Positions 60,918-64,000 of a stretch of DNA of 64,000 nt are shown in pieces. A model generated the notes under the pieces. The model did no database searches and had not been told where the DNA came from. It was given only the letters and a program-made list of their open reading frames with translations. The DNA lies in contig JAUCBN010000007.1 in NCBI GenBank assembly GCA_035048815.1, positions 565,501 to 629,500 on the forward strand, read 5' to 3'. Both the position numbers and the translations under genes were made by a program. The DNA is from Abelmoschus esculentus (lineage: Eukaryota; Streptophyta; Magnoliopsida; Malvales; Malvaceae). Numbering within the stretch: position 1 is the first letter of the stretch; each line of letters opens with the position of its first letter.

Positions 60918-63495
60918 TCACGAGCTACTTAGTTGACTGTGTTGTTGTTGCAAGCATTCCTCTGGATTAGAATAGAAGTAGTCCTCTTCTTTAGGTCTGT
61001 CAGGGATCACCAACCTTTTAGTCGGTTGCCCCTTGCGCTTTTCATGCGATTCTTTCACAGCATCCGAGAACTCATCCCAACTTAGAGATCCGTTATTGTA
61101 CCGGTCTATCAAATCTACCAAAAGTCTTCTGTCCAACAAAATTGTCTGCTTGAACCCCAGATACCTGTAGGAGCATTCACCACTAAATTGTTACTTTATG
61201 GAAAATAGCTTCAACTGTGAACCACAGGAACACACTCTAATAAGAGTAGTCATAGTTCACGCTCCAATGATCTCAAACACAAACAATATCATATTAGAAA
61301 ATCTAAGAACAAATTGTGCGGAATAAGAAGAATGAACATGTTTGGGTATGATTTCGAGCTAGAAACAAACTATTATCCCTTTCTAATGCTAGATATAAAA
61401 GTGGCGATGTTCAAATGCGATTGAAGTTGAGTTTTCCAAAATTAGTCATCTCATCTGAATGTATTATGAGCAAAACAGTACCTGCGATGGCCTTGAACAA
61501 CTTTAGCCATGTTTCCATCATATGTAGGAATAAAAATATCACTCTCCAATGAAACAAGATAATCGAGTGCAGCCATCTGGGATGAATGGTTCTGAAAAAA
61601 GCTAAGGTCTGCCGACTCCAACAGAGTCTCCTTTCTAACCTGTTTTAACAAACAAAAGGCCAATTATTAATACACAACAACGGGGTGGAGTGCTGAGTTT
61701 GATGAACTTCTAGTTACATACCAATTTTGGATAAGAAGCAGCGAGATCTGCCAATCTCCTCTTTCCACCGTATATTTCACCAGCTGCAATATATATTTGG
61801 TAACTATTATCAATGCCCAGAGCCCTCAAAATAAGGGTGGTTTCCTCGGGCGTCAAGGGGCACAAACCATCTTTCCTTTTCAAGTCCGAATTTATTATTT
61901 TTTCTTTCCACCAAGGATAAGCATATCTGCCAAAACAGCCATGTGATGAGTAAGATTAAAGTTAAGTTTATGCCTCTGGGACAGTAAATTGTAAAAGATG
62001 CATGTACATGTCACCTCATTCTTGTCAACTCGTCCACCTCTTCATCATTGCAACCTTTGGTGCAGCCAGAAAATGCTAACATATCCATTTCATATCTAAG
62101 GTGAAGTACTATGAAAGGTCCATTTTGCCTCAAAAGCTTAACAGCACGTTTACCTAACTCCTCTATCTGAGGAGTGAATCTTAAAGCATTGAAATTTACA
62201 CGACATCGCAGCTTCTGAACATCCAACGTCTGTCCATTGTTGGCAAGTCGAGCATCAGTTCTATTCAAATGTACAACTTTATACTTCTGTATCAGAGGTA
62301 GAATCTGCATGAAGAGAGACACATACGAATTTAAGACGAGTCTTTTTTGGAAGTAAAAGACCAGGAAAACATAACATTTACAGAAGGGAAGAAAGACCAA
62401 GCTATGTTATAGTATGTCCACCAAGCACTACAAAAAATGACCTGGAATTGACAATGAATTAACCTGGTTATGATAGTACGACATATCCGACCAGCTAATT
62501 GGTGGCATCGAATACACAATCCCCATTTCCACTCTCCTCTTAAGCCTAGGAGGCAACTCCTTCAATATTCGAACCTCATCTCTCAGCGATGCAATGAAAT
62601 GATCCACATCAAATATATCTTGAAATTCGCTGGCATAACAAATAAAGAATAGTTAGAGATATGTAAGAATATTGACCCCGGTTAAAAATTACTATAAAAA
62701 ATTTTTAGAGCATCCTTTCAAAGGCTATAAATCAAATAGCTTCAATGATATGAACAAAGCTTAGTTAACACACCTGGGATCAGCCCAAAAGGATGTTTTA
62801 TCCAGCTCCGGGACTATAAGTGTGACATTCAAATATCTTGCAATGGTAACCATGTCACAAATCTGCCATGCAAACTCACAAATGATGAAATTAATTAATA
62901 TCGAAAGAAAATAAAGGGGGGGGGGGGGGGGGGGGTACTATATTTAGGGTTATTTGCTAGAACACTCACTGCCGCTCGCATTTGATTGAGACCTCCATTA
63001 CATGAAACCATCAAGTATCCATTGTTCTTATACACCCCTGTAGTAAAAAAACAAAAACACTAAATCATTCCCCCCTAATTTAACTAAACAAAATTGTCTA
63101 ATAGCAAAACCAACGTTCAAAATTAACAGAAATGAAATATGTTATAAAAGAAGGGGAATCGGGAAATTACTTTTGGGAGGAACTACACGGGCGGGGACGG
63201 AGAGAACTTTGTCTTCAATGGCGGAAACGGAAGAATCCTGATGAGAGAAACATGAAGGGCAACCCTTAAGAACGCGAGGTCCCCATGTCTCTCCGAAGGT
63301 CGTTAAATGTACGATGCAAGTCCAAAGCAACACCGATGTGGCAGCGCGTATGATCCACAGCTTCATTCTCGAACCTTTTTTCAACTTATCCATCCTCTCT
63401 CCTCCGCTTGCTCCTGCTCCTCCTCCGCCGCCTCCCCCTTTCGTTACCCCAATTCTCATCCCTCCTTTCTTCGCAATCCCTTCAACACTGCACAT
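60918..63495 (-). CDS. O-fucosyltransferase family protein (type II membrane)
   Basis: Eight exons join in phase: 63495-63171, 63037-62970, 62862-62774, 62629-62464, 62304-62015, 61926-61722, 61639-61482 and 61164-60918, giving about 515 residues. The N-terminus has a glycine run followed by one signal-anchor helix (IIRAATSVLLWTCIVHLTTF), placing the catalytic part in the Golgi lumen. Family motifs include NGYLMVSCNGGLNQMRAA (donor site), FIVLHLRYEMDMLAFSGC, YIAAGEIYGGKRRLADL and DYLVSLESDIFIPTYDGNMA near the C-terminus. The plant family is large (GDP-fucose protein O-fucosyltransferase domain); individual substrates are mostly unknown, with roles in cell adhesion and wall polysaccharides for some. 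The start is uncertain: an ATG 40-odd residues downstream (MDKLKKGSRMKLW) is also plausible. The stop is TGA. Confidence 0.92.
62916..62935. repeat. G20 homopolymer in an intron of the O-fucosyltransferase gene
   Basis: Twenty consecutive G on the plus strand lie inside the second intron of the minus-strand gene, so the transcript carries C20 and the template strand can form G-quadruplexes. Homopolymers this long are also prone to sequencing error in length. Confidence 0.9.
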
Positions 63496-64000
63496 TTCCA
63501 GCAACAACCTCAACCTCCACTCTCCTAATACGACACCGCCTCGCTCCCTCCAAATCTCATCAATGCAGGTTGATTTTCAGCACCAAATTCCCTTATTTCC
63601 TTTTTTATTTCACACAAAAACAAACTAACCTAACAGAATCTGGAAAAATCCAATAACTTCTAAAAACAAAAACAAGAAACAAATATATATTCAATAATCA
63701 ACGAGACCGAATTTCCTTTTCTTTTTTTCTCAATTTTCCGAATCAAATCCAATAACCCAACAAATTCAACTCCAAGAAATAAACTAATTATCAAAAATAC
63801 AAAAGAAAATATAATCCAACTCCTCGGCAATCAATTCTTCAGCCGGCGAGAAATTGCCGTGGAGTGGCCGTTGAAACCGCCGTGTCGGCAGCCAATAAAA
63901 GAATACAGAGAATTAGACAATATAGATATAAAGAGAAAAGAGAACGGATTTTAGAAAATATTAAATATAAAAGCGGCGTGCATTTACGGTAAGGCGAATT
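63496..64000. promoter_or_regulatory. O-fucosyltransferase upstream region
   Basis: C/T-rich sequence (plus strand) just upstream of the start fits a 5' UTR; the remainder is AT-rich. No clear TATA box could be chosen. Confidence 0.4.

Noticed and set aside
1..64000. CRISPR arrays, operons or prokaryotic islands
   Set aside because: Genes are intron-bearing plant genes; no regularly spaced repeat array or bacterial-style gene cluster is present.

Overview
The window reads as nuclear DNA of a eudicot plant. The genes have GT-AG introns, the spacers are very AT-rich, and the retroelement uses an initiator-Met tRNA primer site. Overall style and protein similarity suggest a Malvaceae genome such as cotton (Gossypium), but this is inference from remembered similarity, not a database match.

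Layout from left to right: (1) the 3' end of a SAM-domain gene (+, 3-212). (2) A CASP-like membrane protein gene (-, 3291-4019). (3) A repeat-rich spacer with a probable transposon remnant at 9071-9468 bounded by an 8-bp duplication, and a degenerate NO VEIN-like pseudogene (about 11349-12690). (4) A TPD1-like secreted cysteine-rich protein gene (-, 13510-14546). (5) A long gene-poor spacer to about 22.8 kb with SINE-like fragments. (6) An SPL transcription factor with a perfect miR156 site (+, 23251-24544). (7) A decayed mitochondrial gamma-carbonic-anhydrase-like pseudogene (-, 24855-26897). (8) A MIKC MADS-box gene (-, 27983-29625) with a foldback MITE about 0.6 kb upstream. (9) A single-exon calmodulin-like gene (-, 33639-34073). 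(10) A very young, complete non-autonomous LTR retrotransposon (35275-38809, minus orientation) carrying only gag and protease. (11) NOP56 (+, 40129-42698). (12) An LHT-type amino acid transporter (-, 44566-47058). (13) A truncated ELP3 fragment containing only the acetyltransferase end (+, 51111-51562). (14) A five-finger CCCH zinc-finger gene (-, 52106-55543). (15) An intronless PPR gene (+, 56897-58351). (16) An O-fucosyltransferase-family gene (-, 60918-63495).

In eukaryotic fashion these genes are independent units, not a pathway or operon. Several concern development and flowering (SPL/miR156, MADS, TPD1); others are housekeeping (NOP56, LHT, CCCH, O-fucosyltransferase, PPR). Exon boundaries were placed by reading splice signals and checking codon phase. 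All intact multi-exon models keep phase from start to stop.

The most noteworthy observations are the gag-protease-only retrotransposon with nearly identical LTRs and an ORF that runs into its own LTR, an overlapping upstream ORF and unusual SBP-domain substitutions in the SPL gene, a perfect 64-bp palindrome between direct repeats near 43.2 kb, and the pseudogene set (ELP3, gamma-CAL, NO VEIN-like). I saw no CRISPR array, rRNA gene or convincing functional tRNA gene.
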